DNA of 64,000 nucleotides, from positions 14,160,600 through 14,224,599 of the forward strand of contig OX030956.1 in NCBI GenBank assembly GCA_943735955.1. The letters run 5' to 3'. Both the position numbers and the translations under genes were made by a program. Below, piece by piece: positions 50,652 to 61,335 of this stretch. The notes below the pieces were generated by a model, which was given only the letters and a program-made list of their open reading frames with translations, was not told the DNA's origin and did not search any database. The stretch is from Piscicola geometra. Lineage: Eukaryota; Annelida; Clitellata; Hirudinida; Piscicolidae. Numbering within the stretch: the first letter of the stretch is position 1; every line of letters begins with the position of its first letter.

Positions 50652-51902
50652 TTTTAATTTGAAATCTTCAGATCGTTTATCTGAATCATAAAAAACAAGA
50701 TTTTAGGTTATTATTTGAATTCATAAAAAATGATAATTCAACAATGTAGGCATATGCTCATAATGAACATTGTTCATTACCAAAAGCTGTGCACAGTCGA
50801 CCATAGATAGTAATACATATATTAAATGTTTATATGAGTAGAATACATATATTATGTGTGATCGACTGTGTACGTATACATTCCTATGGTTTATCCACTC
50901 AAGAAATGCACGCTATAGACTATACTGTACAGTCTATACTATAGTCTAAATATATAATATACTTTAGTCTATAGCCTACAGTATAAAATATCAATAATGC
51001 AGCACATGAATCTCCACCTACTTATGCACAGCTTGATTCTTTCGATTGGGCAAAATATTTACTTTTTATCCTTTAATACGCATAAATAATATTTTTACCT
51101 GAAATATTCAAGTCACAATGGGCGATATACAGAGGTTACCTACTTGTCGTCCACGTGACACATTATGTTGGAAAAAATAAGGGTGCGTTCAAAAACAAAT
51201 TTTCTGATTGAATGTGTCCACCTATCGACTGTGCACTATTTACGTCTAATCTTAATTATTTGTAAACCTATATTAGTCATAAACAGATTCATTATCTTTT
51301 TTATAAATAATCGTTTTTGTATTTTAAAAATTAATAATAATTTATTAATTTTATTACATTTTGAAACTAGTTTTTCGATAAACAGAAAAAATATATATGG
51401 ATTATTAAAAATGTTCAAATCAATGGTTTTCTAATATTTTAACTAATTTTGTTTAAATAATTGACAACGCTAGAAATTTATTTTTCCAATATAATCAATG
51501 TTGGCACCAGAACCACTTTTTTATCACATGAGACAAACTATATATATCCATATCATATATATGGTATCTATACAACTTGTTGTTTGTTGGATATCTATGA
51601 TCCATATATATAGAACATTATTTTTTTTTATTCCTATAAATCCTATAAATTAAATTTAAAAATATTTTTAAAGTATGTATACGGTTTTTAGCTTATATTA
51701 CTATATGTACATGCATATTACCATATATGTATATGGTTTTTAGTCGTATGCTTATATTGTGATATTATTCACATCCTGATAAAGCAGACGCTAGTTATTA
51801 AAATTTAATAATTAAATGTGTGGCCCTGTGTTTCATAGTTAATAGCTGCATTAGAGTCTAGTGAATAGAACTAAAACTTTAATCCTAGAAAATTAATCTA
51901 TT
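50652..51902. other. Intergenic with palindromes, upstream of heparanase
   Basis: It holds a short palindrome (50,763-50,779), an inverted pair of 12 bases (50,789-50,800 and 51,225-51,236), a nested 9-base inverted arm at 50,862-50,870, and overlapping TAGACTATA/TATAGTCTA palindromes at 50,920-50,985. The heparanase promoter should lie at the right side; no clear TATA box can be told from the AT-rich background. Confidence 0.55.
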
Positions 51903-54900
51903 ATGTATAAAATCATTTATGTTCTTTTTTTAAGCGTCGTAATCGGCGAGAATTTGAAATTTAGGCCTTGGAGGCTTGTTGATTCAGACAGTGGTGGTAG
52001 GAAAAGGGGAAAAGAGAGCGAAAGGAGGTTTGAGGTTTTGCTTGACACCTCGATAGTTCTCAAGCAAGTTGAGCCGCAGTTTGTGAGCTACTGCATTGAC
52101 TCGTATGTTTTTGACGCAAGCGTCCACTGGCTCAAGTTCAACTTCAGGTTAATCAAACTTGATTCTTCTAATGTTTAGATTAGATTCTAAACGCAAATTC
52201 ATACGTCAGTGAGGCATTTTTAGTTCCAAAGTCTCAGAAATGCCTTGTTGAACCAGTGAATTAATAAATTCATCCGAAACTCGTCAGTTCTGTAAGACTG
52301 AAGACTCTCCTGAAAGGCTTGTCCCCCTCCTACTTGAGGGTGGGTGGTTACCCGGCAGACTATCTCTTCTTCGACGTACCTTACCACCTCCTCAGAGCCA
52401 CTAACGTCTCCAAGGAGATGGTCGTAATGACGAGTGAGTCATCGTGGTGTTTGTGTTCTTGGTTTATGTTTGTGTTGGTGTATGTCTGCGGCAGACATAC
52501 ACCAACAGACATTGTCTGCCTAATAAAACTGCCTTTGTAAAAAAACTTTACTATAAATAGAGAAAATTGCATTATAAAAAGTGTTCCAATTAGAGACCGA
52601 CCGAAACAGATATTTTTATTTCGGCCGAAACCGAAATTAGGCCGAAATTAAAATCCCATTTTCGGCCGAAACCGAAATTAAGCCGAAATTGAATATCAAT
52701 TTTCGGTCGAAACCGAAATTAAACCAAAATTGTAATCATATTTTCGACCGAAGCCGAAATTTTTTCCAACTTTTATTTAAAATGAAAAAATAGTATTTAA
52801 TGATGACAATACCAGTTTAATAAGTAAATCAAAACAAGCGTATATTTTAAGCAAATAAATAAATGTTTTCAACAAAAAATTTTTTTGTTGTTGACAGGCT
52901 TTGCTTTGGTCAGACTGACATTTTGAAAAAAACTTCCAAATAGGATTCAACGACATTCTCACAATTTATTTTTGAATTAATTAATCGAAGCCAAATCTTC
53001 TCGTTCGTTCGACTTATATATAGTGTTTTTCAAAGAATGGATATCTAAAATTTCACATGCTTGTATATGTTATTCAAACAATTAGTCTTATGTCACCCAT
53101 AAATCAATTAACCACGATATCTAATAGATATCTAATAGAGATGAGAATCGAACCCAAACTTAATAATTCGAGTTCGATTGAGGATATACAGATACTTACT
53201 TTTGACAAATACTTTAAACAAATGTTTAAAAAAATAGAATTTGATTTAAAAATGTTTTGTTAAATATCATCATTGAACGTATCCCAATTTACTTAAATTT
53301 CAAATACATGATTGTTGTTCCAGATGCTCGTATATGTTTTCGAATAATTAGTCTGATGACACCCATAAATCAATCAACCACGATAACTAATAGATATCTA
53401 ATAGAGAATCGAATCCGAGCTTATTAGTTCGATTGAGGATACAGATATATCAGATAAACTACATAAATAAATAACAATTTCGGTTTTTCGGTAAATATGA
53501 GATCCTTTTCGGCCGAAACCAAAATTGAGCCGAAATTAAAAAATTATTTTCGGACGAAACCGAAAAATTGCCGAAATTGTAAAATTTGATTTGGCCGAAA
53601 CCGAAAAATGGCTGAAACTCAGAAAATTGGCAATTTCGGCGCCGAAACCGAAACCGAACCGAATTTCGGTCAGTCTCTAGTTCCAATACTAACAGAGTCG
53701 TTAAGCAGTGAAAATGTTTCAGTTCATCATTCTAAAGGCTTTCCCTACAACCACTTGCAACAACCACCATCAGAAGAGGACGTAGTGAACCTGGTGGAAC
53801 TGACCAGAGGAACAGGCGGCAGGCTGTTGTTCGAGCTGAACCTGCAGGTGAGGTTTGGCAAGAGATGGGACCCTTCTAATGCCATCCATCTTATGAACTT
53901 CATGCAAGAGAAGGGATTTGGAGAAAACGTCGACTGGGAGATTGGCAATGGTGTGTTCATCTGGTGGTTTGTATCTGGGTTTTTGTATTCTTAGCGCAAG
54001 GCTCTACCGTTTTTCAACTTTCTTTAAAGTGCATGCTTTCCTTGAGCATTGACGCACTTAGGCGACTATAGGAATCGAACTCGTGCTAGTAAGACGAACG
54101 CCAAGCGTTTTATTGCAAGATTAACCCGCAAACCAGCTGCTGATGTGGGGTGAACTAGAGCTGATAAAAACTTCGTATATATCAATTTTAAAGATTTCAA
54201 ATTGATACGTGTGGAATATTCATCTTTAAAAAAAATCTTCATTTAAGAGCCGAGTTACTGGGCGGGCAATGTGGCTTCTGCCAAAGAGATCGCAGACGAC
54301 TTCAGGTCGTTGTGGTTGTTGCTGCAGCAGTATCCTCTGATGAAGGATGCAGTGCTGGTTGGGCCTGACGTGATCACTGTTGATGCATCAGGGATGCCTT
54401 ATCTCAAGACGTGTGTGCTGCATGTGTTGGAGCTAGAGGTCGGACACGGACGATTTTTCATTCACGGTCCCGTCCCGTTCCCGACATTTTTTTTCCGTTT
54501 CGTCCCGTTCCCGATGGGCCATCAGAATTTTGATTCCCGTCCCGTCCCGTTCCCGCAACTCGATTCCCGGTGCCGACTCGTTCGCGATTTTTTTTTTAAA
54601 ATTCATTTTCGCTGCCGTTTTCACTGGTCCCAAACTTGCTAGTTCTAACATTTCTTAAAATTTATTATTTGAAAATCAGAGAATATTTATTTTAATAAAA
54701 TAAAAAAACACGATTTAAATTTCAAATATTTATTGAAATGAAAGTATTCAAGTTAGTCATTGTTTTTGAGTCATTCAATCAAGTCTTTATTGCTTTTCAC
54801 ACGGGTTAAACCGTCAAGATTTTTAGCTTTAGATGATCTTGGGTCTGAAGTTAAACGACCAAATGTTGAAAAATTCCGTTCACAGGGAATATAACATTGC

Positions 54901-55786
54901 AGGTATACTAAACAAAATTTTGGCTACTTCTTGTAGTATTGGAAAATTGTTCGTTTTACTCGTATAAAATAAAACATCTTTATAATCTTCAATTTTGTTG
55001 GGACGTAATTGTGAATATTTGTACAATTCATCCTTTTCTGAATTATTTTCTTCTTTCATTATCATTAATTCTTCAATAAATTATAATAAAATTATTATAC
55101 TATCAAATTATACGAATGATTTTATATTTGCAGTTGTGGAGATTATTGACAATATTGTTAGAAATATTTTTTTGACAACATTCTTATTCTCCACAACTGA
55201 TTTAATAGTATAATAATTTTATTATATTTTTTACGTTATAAAAACAAACATAATGGTCTAAATAACCATCATTTGTTTTTTTTCTCAATGGCACTGCAGC
55301 TTGGTCTGGTTGTACAAAATAGAATTAAATTTTCTCTAATGAAAGTCTTGGAACTTATTTCTTTTCTTTCCCAAACTTTTTTCTTATTATAATGTTTCAT
55401 ACTGGGTATAAAACAGACATGCTGCCAAACGAATAAGATCAATGGGCATCTTTTTTTTTGTCGAAATGATCAACTGAGCAATTATTTGGAAATTATTCAT
55501 TTAAATTCAAAGTAATTATTTATAAAATAAAAATAATATAACTGACCATTTTGATTTCATCTGACAAGTTTTCATCATCACCCATTTGTTCTAATCTCCC
55601 TAATATTTGGACTCACCATAACAACTTCAAATGTAGTGTTGGAGATTTTGACATTGGCAATGATGGCTTCGTTATACATTTCTATTGCATTTAATACTTA
55701 TTTTAAGTACGGAGTATCGATGAAATAGAGATTTCCATACTTAGAAGTTTTCTGAAAAACATTGTTAAAGAATCCAATCACAATAA

Positions 55787-55818
<32 letters not shown>

Positions 55819-58250
55819 CTATAGGTATATGCAATAACTTGTATTCCCGTTTTTCCCATTCTCCATTTAAAAGTTGATTCCCGTTTTTTCTCGTTTTTCC
55901 CGTTCCTGATTTGAATGTTGATTCTCGTTCCCGTCCCGATAACCTATTCTCGGACCCGACTTTTTTCGTCCCGAACTTAATTTTCATTCCCGGGTACCCG
56001 GTGGAGTCCAGCGGGTACCCGGTCCGACCTCTAGTTGGAGCGTGAGTGTGTGAGATGTGCATTGAATAGCAGAAGGATGATTTGCATACAATAATTTATA
56101 CATATATATAACTGAATGAATGATTAAATAATTTATTTCATTGAAAAATGTATTTATAAGAATTGTAACATGGAAGCAAGTTGTTACTATCGCATAATGA
56201 ATCTCCCCCAAAGACTCGCCAACTACTCTTCGGACTTTCTCAAGGCTGTCACTTTCCATCAGTGAGCAGGCATTAACCCTTCGAATTTACAACTTTGTCA
56301 CAAATCACGATCTTAGAAAAAAAAGTTTTTTTTCTGTTATAAATAATAATAATAATAATTTTTTGTTTTCATATAGCGCCTGATATAATATAAAATAACA
56401 AATAAGTGTATAAAAGCCTTCAAAGTTTTTTTTTTCAATATGCAGTTACTACATCAGAGGAGACAAGTCGACTTACAAAGACTACATGAACCCCGCGAAC
56501 TTTAAGAACTACGATGACGTCATAGACATGGTGGAAGCTGCCTTGAAGGAGGTTGGGAAGGCGGGAATGGATGTCTGGAATGGAGAGACGAGTGATGCGT
56601 GGAACAGTGGAACGTTGAATGTCTCAGACCGCTTCGTCTCTGGGTTTTTGTGAGTTTTGTTGAGTTGTTAGGATCGGAAAAGTGGTGAAAGGAGCGGGGA
56701 TGGCTTAGTTGGTAGACGTCGGACTTGCAACTTAAAGGTTGCCAGTTTGAATCCTTGGAAGCAACCGTGAACTATCATATACCTAGTGTATATGATGCGG
56801 TGTTTGCGACGTATGCAGAGATGTGCACGTCGTGTGGAGTGGCGCCTTGGCGCATAAGAACCATGGTTCCCAGAACCATTGTAACATGGCATGCATCTGT
56901 CAGGCTGTGAATAGTATAGACCAAAAAAAAAAAAAAGTATGACTGCATAACAATGAAGAGATGGTATTTTTTAAATATGAAAAATAAAGTAAAAAAGTTC
57001 GAATAAACACTGGAAAGTGAAACAAACGCATAACTTTCCAAACCCTTGAAACTTTGCAGGTGGATGGATAAGCTGGGTGTGAGTGCCAAGAGGGGTGTGA
57101 AGGTGGTGATGCGACAGACCCTGTACGGCCACCACTACCCCCTTCTCGACCTTGACATGAACCCAAATCCCGTGGCCATTTTATTCATGCATAATACTTT
57201 TTTTCAAAATTAATATTTTCTATTTAGTCATTTCTTTTTTCGAGTTTCACAAGTTTTTAGCTTCTTGCAGGATTTATATTTTTAAACCAATTTTTCGTAT
57301 TTTTTCTCCGTGTGAATTCAAAATTTTAAAAATGTATTTTTCAATCAATCAATCTATTTTTGATTCACTTCACCACCACCACTCCAAGACCACATCCATC
57401 TCACACAGGACTACTGGTTGTCATGGCTACACAAGGAGCTTGTGGGTGTGAGAGTGTTGGAGGTGAAGCGTAAGTTCACATCCAACCTCGTCCGTGTGTA
57501 CGGCCACTGTACCAGACCTAAGTGAGTGCGTGTTGTGCAGATGGGGAGGGGAGGGGAAGACTAAACTCTCAACACCATTCGCATTTTAAATGAACTTTAT
57601 ATATTTATATATTTTACAATTATTATTATTAGTTTAATATTTAATTATTCATTCACATTAGGACACCGTACGACGAAGGCGCAGTCACGCTATTCGGTTT
57701 GAGCCTTGCCATCGCAGGCACTACATTCATGCCTCCTGTGGCATTGTCACACTCCTCCATCCATGCATACATTCTGCAAGCTGATCCTGATGATGACGAT
57801 GCTTTTAGTGATAATAATGATGATGATGATAATAATGATGATGATAGTTGCGAGTTTCTCAGCGAGGAAACGATTGAGAGGATGATGCTGGCAAAGTGAG
57901 TTTTCTGAAAGTATTCTACACATTTGTTTTCTAACCGTCTGAGTCGTCGTTATTCGATTATATTCAGTTGAGAATTGAGATTTCATTTTCGATTTATTGT
58001 AAATCCGTTTCTTAAAAAGTTAGAAATTAAAGTTAATGGTAATAGCGATCACATCTCCACCAAATCGCACAGACACAGCAAACTAAATGGCAAGCGTTTG
58101 GCACTGGTTGACGATGACAACCTACCTTCCTTGACTCCCATCGTCTACCCACCCTCCTCCAACATCACCCTCCCTCCTCTAAGCTTTTTTTTCCTGGTTT
58201 TTCCTCAGGCTGGGTTGGAGGTGTGTGGGCAAATGGAGAGATTTCAGTGA
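51903..58250 (+). CDS. HPSE: Heparanase (GH79 endo-beta-glucuronidase), ten exons
   Basis: Secreted or lysosomal enzyme cleaving heparan sulphate chains. Coding exons: 51,903-52,147; 52,288-52,433; 53,696-53,950; 54,248-54,433; 56,177-56,261; 56,446-56,649; 57,060-57,171; 57,409-57,521; 57,662-57,895; 57,980-58,250, giving about 616 residues with consistent phases. Residues 1-15 are a signal peptide. Family motifs: LSPSYLRVGG (exon 2); DWEIGNEPSYWAGN, whose Glu216 is the proton donor with its codon split by intron 3; VTFHHYYIRGD (exon 5/6 junction); WNGETSDA with nucleophile Glu353; WMDKLG and VVMRQTLYG (exon 7); NPDYWLSWLHKELVG (exon 8); VRVYGHC. An acidic Asp/Asn insert from a GAT repeat lies in exon 9. 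The intron 4 acceptor is uncertain: 56,177 keeps phase but has a weak pyrimidine tract, and leaves about 20 more residues between the two catalytic Glu than human HPSE. A hAT transposon sits exactly at the exon 4 end; if it blocks splicing, this allele is damaged. Confidence 0.9.
52473..52507. repeat. Perfect 17-bp palindrome in heparanase intron 2
   Basis: TGTTGGTGTATGTCTGC and its exact reverse complement are separated by one base, 40 bases after the exon 2 donor. It would form a stable RNA hairpin in the intron. Confidence 0.95.
52591..53679. mobile_element. hAT element in heparanase intron 2
   Basis: A 1,089-bp element with inverted ends TAGAGACCGACCGAAA (left) and, reversed, TAGAGACTGACCGAAA (right), flanked by a perfect 8-bp target duplication GTTCCAAT (52,583-52,590 and 53,680-53,687). 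Subterminal arrays of GGCCGAAACCGAAATT occur at both ends (52,610-52,770; 53,470-53,660) in opposite orientation. A minus-strand remnant near 52,850-52,960 reads NPIWKFFSKC, resembling a transposase BED finger. The interior holds a tandem duplication (about 53,057-53,200 and 53,327-53,460). The right duplication ends 8 bases before the exon 3 start. Confidence 0.92.
54037..54145 (-). repeat. tRNA-derived SINE, family 3, in heparanase intron 3
   Basis: Reversed, it contains CTGGTTTGCGGGTTAA and then GAGTTCGATTCCT, a close match to the RNA polymerase III B box GGTTCGANNCC. A similar B-box remnant (TTGTTCGATTCCCC) lies near 19,450. Both the tail and the full length are uncertain. Confidence 0.55.
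54434..56033 (-). mobile_element. hAT element at the end of heparanase exon 4
   Basis: A 1,600-bp element with 12-bp inverted ends TAGAGGTCGGAC, flanked by a perfect 8-bp target duplication GTTGGAGC (54,426-54,433 and 56,034-56,041). Subterminal repeats of CCCGTCCCGTTCCCG occur at both ends. On the minus strand (about 54,770-55,040) the C-terminal hAT region is readable: NFPILQEVAKILFSIPA, then, after a one-frame shift, CERNFSTFGRLTSDPRSS and a stop. The rest of the transposase is gone. The right duplication copy is followed directly by GTGAGT, the original exon 4 donor. Confidence 0.93.
55081..55226. repeat. Inverted repeat nested in the hAT element
   Basis: Outer arms of 21 bases (TATAATAAAATTATTATACTA and its complement at 55,206-55,226 to within a base) and inner arms of 12 bases (CAGTTGTGGAGA at 55,131-55,142; complement at 55,188-55,199). 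It looks like a small MITE inserted after the hAT. Confidence 0.8.
56690..56890 (+). repeat. tRNA-derived SINE, family 1, in heparanase intron 6
   Basis: GGGGATGGCTTAGTTGGTAG (A box) and AGTTTGAATCC (B box), then CATATACCTAGTGTATATGA as in the copy at 10,694. The two copies differ mainly in the tail. Confidence 0.8.
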
Positions 58251-58773
58251 GTGGTCACTAGTAGACAAACTGCAGTTAATACTTTGACTATTCCCGTTGG
58301 GAAGTTTCACTGCATAGCAGGTTGTGAGTATAAAGACTAGCTGCAAACTCATTAATTCAACGCAGAAAACATAAACTCTTTACAGGTTTATGAGACAATC
58401 ATTCATGATATTAGATGTTACATCAAAGTAATCTATGCAAGACTAAAGAGTAAAATGAGTCTAGATTAACGTACGTTGTAGTGCATTCTCTGAGTAATGA
58501 CATGGTCGAAGCATGCGTTTTTTGGGTTATGACAATGAATTTTTCTGCACATCTTCAATTTCTAGAATAATAAATTCTAGGAATGTGTTTTCCAATTATA
58601 AATAGGAAATTGATGTTCGATAACTCAATGAATAAATCTGTTCTTAAATTCTCAAATCTTGTACATGATTCTGAAACAATGGAATCTAAATGGGACAACA
58701 ACTCTAAGGAGAACTAAGAACATCAACATCGACGACGACAACACGTTAAATGAATACTCAAATACGCCATAGT
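58251..58773. other. Convergent intergenic space
   Basis: Between the stop codons of heparanase (plus) and the neurensin-like gene (minus). It must contain both 3' ends, but no single polyadenylation signal stands out in the AT-rich sequence. Confidence 0.6.
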
Positions 58774-59633
58774 TTACTGGCCGCGAACTGAAGACTCTGA
58801 ACGGAATGCTTTGTTAGGCCTGCCCTGGGAGGAGGAGGTTTGGCTGGGGGAAGGCTGAACTTCAACAAGGCTCTGAGTGGCTGGGATGGAGGAAGAAGAA
58901 GAGGTGGTCGGAGGTTTGTTGGCGGCGTTGATCAACGATGAAGCTTCGTTGGGGCCAAGGAAGTTCTTGTCTTCAGTGCATTCCACCTCGAAGTGCCGGT
59001 ACAGGAAGCTGGGAATCATCAAGGCCACCGCCACTGTGAGGCCTCCGACGCAGAAGAGGATCAGACCCAACAGCTTCACCACCTCCATGTTCTGGCTGCG
59101 TTGTCGCTGCTGCAGTTTGCTGTCCATCTTTTCTTTTCCTTCAACCACCACTATTTCTCCTTCGAGTATACTCTTTTCCACGTTCCATTTCGTACTTTCC
59201 GAGTCGTCTTTTTCAGTGAAGAAGAAGGTGGTTGCTACGCACGTCACTCCAACTAACAATAGCAGAATTCCAATTATAAGAAATGCTGTAGGATGTGTTG
59301 AAGTTGCAAAATTTCATAAGAAATCTTTAACGAGCAGCTTTTTATAAACCCTAGATGTTTTTTGTAATAAAAAATTGATAAGTGGAGTTATCAAATAAAA
59401 GCTGCAAGTTGAACTATTGACGAACCTTTCCACCACACAGCGGTGAATTTTTTCACCCCAAACTCACAGACTTCCATTCTGTCATTTCCATCGGTTAACT
59501 CAGAGTAAGATTCACTTTCTACTGCAGCATTGTCTTTCCTACAGATGTTCTGAAGGCACTTTTTGATAGAGCCTGCTCGTGTGACCTTTTTCTTCTCATC
59601 GGTGCAAAGCTGGCTGCTAACTTGCTCATCCAT
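58774..59633 (-). CDS. Neurensin-like two-span membrane protein, two exons
   Basis: Exons 59,633-59,426 and 59,285-58,774 join in phase (AAAG/GT...CAG/CA) to give 239 residues. The core is KKFTAVWWK followed by membrane span 1 (about residues 70-93, AFLIIGILLLLVGVTCVATT), a 45-residue loop, and span 2 (about 139-163, KLLGLILFCVGGLTVAVALM). Vertebrate neurensins, small neuronal vesicle membrane proteins, share the W-S/T-x-V-F/W-W-K lead into span 1 and the YKLAGAVLFCIGG-like start of span 2. The C-terminal 75 residues are Ser/Pro-rich and presumably cytoplasmic. The N-terminal 55 residues are not recognisable. The family call rests on two short motifs and the topology, so it could be another two-span family. 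Confidence 0.65.
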
Positions 59634-60245
59634 GGCTTCTTGCTGATTAAAACATTATGCAAACTTAAACTCAGATGAATTTCCCACCGTCAAACTATCC
59701 GTTCATCCGAAAACTAAAATTAACAACAAATTTTGTCGTTTTCAATGACATTTCTACCATATGGTCAAAACGTCCAGCTTGCTTGCTGTTCCTTGACGCT
59801 TCTTGGCTATTTTTAAAGCCTTCCACTCACACTAAGCACTCATGTATCAGGTTATGTACACACACGACTCTAAAAGCCTCTGAATAAATGCATCCATGCT
59901 TTCTATACTTTGGTATTCATTAAAGATATCCTATGTCAAAATTTGATTTTTTTAATAGAACGGGTTTATGGCACTCAAACCCAAATAGGAATTCTAGTTT
60001 ATATTCAAATGAACAGTTTCTGGAATTAGAAATTTGAAGGGCATTCTATTCAACTTCTAGGTATCTATAGCTTTAGATTTCTTGCGCCATCACTCTAGTT
60101 TTATCTTTTTAATAATAAATATTTAATTTCACACAAAATATTTCATTTTTCAAATAATTTATTATATTAAATTTTAAACTAAGTGCTAGACGTTAAAATT
60201 ATATATGTATTTTAAAAGTGAATTCTTTCTCGAGCTTCTAGAAAA
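59634..60245. promoter_or_regulatory. Divergent intergenic promoter region
   Basis: The 612 bases between the start codons of the neurensin-like gene (minus) and the FKBPL-like gene (plus) should hold both 5' ends. No named regulatory motif was identified. The function is inferred from position only. Confidence 0.4.
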
Positions 60246-61335
60246 ATGACACTTCCGAAAAAGATAAGTTCACTGGATACGTGGTCACCTGACGACAATT
60301 CCTTCAGCAAACACATTTTGAAGGAAGGCTCAGGCTGCAGTACTCCCAATGATGGAGCTGCTGCAACTATTCTTCTCACTCTCCTTGGTTGGTTGCCGGT
60401 TAAGTTAAGTTAGAAATGGTTAAAAACTTTTATGACTGGATAGTTTTGAGTTTTTTTCTATATTTAAACTAAATAAATTAAATTGAAAATGTATACACTT
60501 AACTGAAATTTATGGTTAATTATAGTCCATAATGCTAATATATTTTTTTAAACTAAACTAAAAATTTACTCATATTTTAGCATTAAGAAATCATTTTAAA
60601 CTTATCTTTTCAGATGACAAACAAATTGAACAAGATGACCTAGGAGAATATATAATTGGAAAAGAGACAGAAGTGACAATAGGTGAAGGTGATACAGTAT
60701 TATCTGAACTGTTTGATAAGGTTGTTGTGTCTATGAAAGAAGAAGAAGAATGCTACATTAAAGCAAATTGCGATTTTAAAGGCAATAAACTAAAAGCTAT
60801 TAGCAATGAAGAAGCGAAACTAAAGTTCAAAATTCATCTTTATTCATTTAGCAGATCAGCTGATATTTCTGATTTACTGGTAGATGAAAAACTTGAAAAA
60901 GCTGATCACCACAAAAATAAAGGAACCGAAATTTATAACAAGAACCTTCATTATAGCCTGATGAGGTTCAGAAAGTCTTTACAGTTTCTTGAAGCTACCC
61001 CTGTCAATCATTCAAATTCTTTCCAACAGAAACAAATTCGAACCTTAAGTCTACAATGCCACTTAAACCTCGCTGCAGGAATGTTAAAGACTCAGCAGTA
61101 TGAAGAAGTCATCAAGCATTGCAGCAGTGCACTGCAGTTTGAGCCTGCCAACATCAAGGGCTTGTTCAGGAGAGCGGAGGCTTTGCACAAACTGCACAGG
61201 TGCAGAGAGGCACTAGAGGACCTCGAACTTGCTCTCGTTTCAGAACCTCAGAACCGAACTGTCCTAAGTCTCTACAAGTGTGTTGAAGCATCCCTCCTCA
61301 AAGAGAAACTCATGTATCAGCGAATGTTCACTTGA
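60246..61335 (+). CDS. FKBPL-like TPR co-chaperone, two exons
   Basis: Exons 60,246-60,408 and 60,614-61,335 join in phase (TTAA/GTTAGA...CAG/ATGAC) to give 294 residues. FKBPL-type proteins bind HSP90 through TPR repeats and carry a degenerate, probably inactive, prolyl isomerase domain. Residues 1-135 resemble that domain: DTWSPDDNSFSKHILKEGSG matches the FKBPL lead-in LWYCPDGSFVKKI..G, and the usual FKBP active-site aromatics are not evident. Three TPR units cover about residues 148-268 (KADHHKNKGTEIY; QCHLNLAAGMLKTQQYEEVI; IKGLFRRAEALHKLHRCREA), and the protein ends YQRMF, like the LRKMF end of FKBPL. FKBP6 is the main alternative. The donor at 60,409 was chosen over a nearer one at 60,399 because only it keeps the frame. 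Confidence 0.75.

Noticed and set aside
53608..53994. 128-codon plus frame as one gene
   Set aside because: Its first part is hAT terminal repeat sequence; only the part from 53,696 is heparanase exon 3.
54433..54651. Minus-strand 72-codon frame rich in Arg/Glu
   Set aside because: It reads through the CCCGTTCCCG subterminal repeats of the hAT element.
58877..59347. 156-codon plus frame opposite the neurensin-like gene
   Set aside because: Shadow of the minus-strand exon 2, which has two membrane spans and consistent splice sites.
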